In this document: positions 33,270-34,404 of the stretch, piece after piece
Layout: each line of letters starts with the position of its first letter
How positions within the stretch are numbered: the first letter of the stretch is position 1
Source of the DNA: Burkholderiaceae bacterium
Lineage (GTDB): Bacteria > Pseudomonadota > Gammaproteobacteria > Burkholderiales > Burkholderiaceae_D
DNA: 34,404 nucleotides
Assembly: GCA_022701635.1 (NCBI GenBank)
Contig: JAKOOD010000227.1
Coordinates: 1 to 34,404, forward strand
Direction: 5' to 3'
Position numbers and translations under genes: made by a program
Notes under the pieces: generated by a model
Database searches by the model: none
Told to the model about the DNA's origin: nothing
The model's input: only the letters and a program-made list of their open reading frames with translations

Positions 33270-33569
33270 TCAATGCGCGGCCTGCTGGATCTTTTCGCCG
33301 GCCTGCTCCACCTTCTTCCCGACCGCCTCGGTCGCCTTGTCCAGGTTGCGGCTCGCCTGCGCCGTCGCTTCCTTGGCGTTCTCGCGCGCCTGCGCGGCAA
33401 CGGCATCGGCCTTCTCGACCTGTTCCTGTACCTTGCCGGCCACCCTGGCGCCGGCGTCGTCGATGGCACGGCCCGCCTTCTCGGCAGGACCGGTACCGTC
33501 GGCCTGGGGTTTGCAGCCGGCCAGCAGGAGCGTGGCCAGTAGCGTGGTGAATACGAATGTGCGGTTCAT
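33270..33569 (-). CDS. Small helical lipoprotein
   Basis: The 99-residue product has a near-perfect ribosome site (AAGGAGG, five bases before the ATG). The lipobox LLLAGC places the lipidated Cys at 19, and the next residue is Lys, so inner-membrane retention by Asp is not signalled and the outer membrane is likely. The mature part is one long amphipathic helix rich in Ala, Lys, Glu and Gln (KVQEQVEKADAVAAQARENAKEATAQASRN), reminiscent of LEA or YtxH/ElaB-like proteins. No enzymatic motif is present. Function is unknown; a stress or envelope role is only a guess. It is preceded by an SPFH gene remnant on the same strand and meets the cyclase gene end to end across a REP-like hairpin. Confidence 0.85.
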   Translation of the reverse strand: MNRTFVFTTLLATLLLAGCKPQADGTGPAEKAGRAIDDAGARVAGKVQEQVEKADAVAAQARENAKEATAQASRNLDKATEAVGKKVEQAGEKIQQAAH

Positions 33570-33639
33570 GATGGCCTCCTTTTTGTTATCAAGAATACAC
33601 TTGAATGAGCGCGGAGGGCGGACGGCTGCCGCTGCCGGC

Positions 33640-34140
33640 GCCGCACCGCCAGCGACTCGGCTTCGGCACGGGCCTGGACCACGCGCTGCCTGGCTTCGAC
33701 CTCGATGCGCTGGAGGTCGCGCTCGGCCTTCAGCTTGCGCTGCTCGGCCGTGGTCTTGGCTTCGATCGCGTCGTTGAAGGAGCGCGAAAAATTGAAGTTC
33801 ACGATCGAGAACTCGTCCACCATGATGCCGTGGCGCGCCAGGCGCTCGCGCAGCCGCGCCACGATCTGGTCGCGCACGTCGGTGCGCTTGGCGATCAGCG
33901 CTTCGGCGGTAAAGCGCGCGGTGACGGCCTTCACGGCTTCCTGCACGGCCGGGATGATGATGCGCTGGCCGGGTTCGTTGCCGAGATCGCGGAACACGGT
34001 GACGGCACCGTCCGGCCTGACGTGGTAGTTCAGCGCCACGCGGGTATGCACGGTCTGCAGGTCGCGCGAGGCGGCATCGCCGTCGCCCGCGCCCTTCTGG
34101 ATCGACACGTCGACCAGGTTGAGCTTCTGCAACCGAAGCT
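33640..34140 (-). pseudogene. Remnant of an SPFH/prohibitin-family gene, both ends missing
   Basis: In one minus-strand frame a clear prohibitin-like core is readable: DVSIQKGAGDGDAASRDLQTVHTRVALNYHV, RIIIPAVQEAVKAVTARFTAEALIAKRTDVRDQIVARLRERLARHGIMVDEFSIVNFNFS, and the coiled-coil part EAKTTAEQRKLKAERDLQRIEVEARQRVVQARAEAESL. Full proteins begin with a membrane anchor and an earlier half of the SPFH domain, and continue beyond the coiled coil. Here the homology starts abruptly near 34140 and ends near 33640. The rest of the open frame, which extends to 34375 and 33566, is unrelated sequence: upstream it overlaps the divergent gene at 34265 and downstream it runs into the lipoprotein ribosome site. 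Two deletions seem to have removed the ends while leaving the middle free of stops, so the damage may be recent. Confidence 0.75.
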
Positions 34141-34264
34141 GCGCAACACCTGCCGTTCTGCTATCTGCCGGCTTACCCACCTCGCGTGCGCCGGACACGA
34201 CGCGATTCCCACCATAATTCAATATCGATATGACATTGTTCAGTATTAATTCACGGGGGAAATA

Positions 34265-34404
34265 ATGAAATTCACATCCGCATGTGTCGCTCTCGCACTC
34301 GCCGGCATGGCCGGCAGCGCCGCCTGGGCCGCACCGGCCCAGCCCACCCTGGAACCGGTCGCGCAGTTCGCGCACCAGGTGACCGGCGTCACCGTCAGCG
34401 AACG
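34265..34404 (+). CDS. Exported protein, probable major-royal-jelly/yellow family (5' part only)
   Basis: GGGGGA stands four bases before the ATG. The 46 visible codons encode a signal peptide (MKFTSACVALALAGMAGSAAWA, cleavage likely after AWA) and a mature start PTLEPVAQFAHQVTGVTVSE. That opening is what bacterial proteins of the major-royal-jelly/yellow (L-dopachrome tautomerase-related) family show before their six-bladed propeller. The window ends here, so the family call is provisional. The promoter must lie in the A+T-rich stretch just upstream (34200-34255), beside the truncated SPFH remnant. Confidence 0.55.
   Translation, partial: MKFTSACVALALAGMAGSAAWAAPAQPTLEPVAQFAHQVTGVTVSE

Noticed and set aside
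34141-34375. The upstream part of the SPFH frame as a true N-terminus
   Set aside because: It has no membrane anchor or SPFH similarity and runs antisense through the promoter and signal peptide of the gene at 34265.

Overview
The window is 34.4 kb of GC-rich chromosomal DNA with dense coding on both strands. It most likely comes from a beta-proteobacterium of the Oxalobacteraceae (Massilia/Duganella-like). That placement is an inference. It rests on the glucokinase-HexR fusion gene, the TonB receptor with a halogenase-like flavoprotein next to sugar genes, the phasin, and the small palindromic repeats between genes. I found no tRNA, rRNA, CRISPR array, transposase or prophage gene.

Layout. 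Positions 1-1268 (-) hold the 5' part of a bifunctional glucokinase/HexR regulator. Positions 1435-4582 (+) hold an overlapping pair: a double-domain KaiC-like ATPase and a hybrid histidine kinase. Positions 4607-10630 (-) carry an exported alpha/beta hydrolase, an exported GH13 alpha-amylase, phosphoglucomutase and a GPH-type sugar symporter with a very good sigma-70 promoter. Positions 10898-12703 (-) encode a DeaD-type RNA helicase with a hairpin repeat in its probable leader. Positions 12848-17272 (-) encode a tryptophan-halogenase-family flavoprotein and a large TonB-dependent receptor. A 553-bp divergent regulatory region follows, then a (+) pair at 17826-22678: an exported cyclomaltodextrinase-like GH13 enzyme and a large exported six-hairpin glycosidase.

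The genes from 1 to about 22.7 kb read as a starch/maltodextrin utilisation locus. The receptor would import maltodextrins across the outer membrane, three exported glycosidases would cut them, the symporter would carry the products across the inner membrane, and glucokinase and phosphoglucomutase would feed them into central metabolism and glycogen. Two 17-bp inverted repeats of the HexR type (TGTAGT-N3-ACTACA and a close variant) lie between the receptor and the glycosidase pair. This suggests, but does not prove, that the HexR half of the fusion protein controls the locus.

The right third (22.7-34.4 kb) is a mixed region. It has two translationally coupled GNAT acetyltransferases, an RlmI-like rRNA methyltransferase that has lost its catalytic domain, a CodA-family deaminase with a changed specificity residue, a phasin with a long Ala/Pro/Glu tail, and an overlapping pair of ABC exporter half-transporters with one degenerate ATP site. 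After these come a TPR-GGDEF diguanylate cyclase, a small lipoprotein, a remnant of an SPFH/prohibitin gene lacking both ends, and the first 46 codons of an exported protein resembling the major-royal-jelly/yellow family.

Several kinds of intergenic palindromic element recur (5.7, 7.5, 10.8, 12.7 and 33.2 kb). Most stand at gene ends or in leaders and could act as transcript-end or leader structures.
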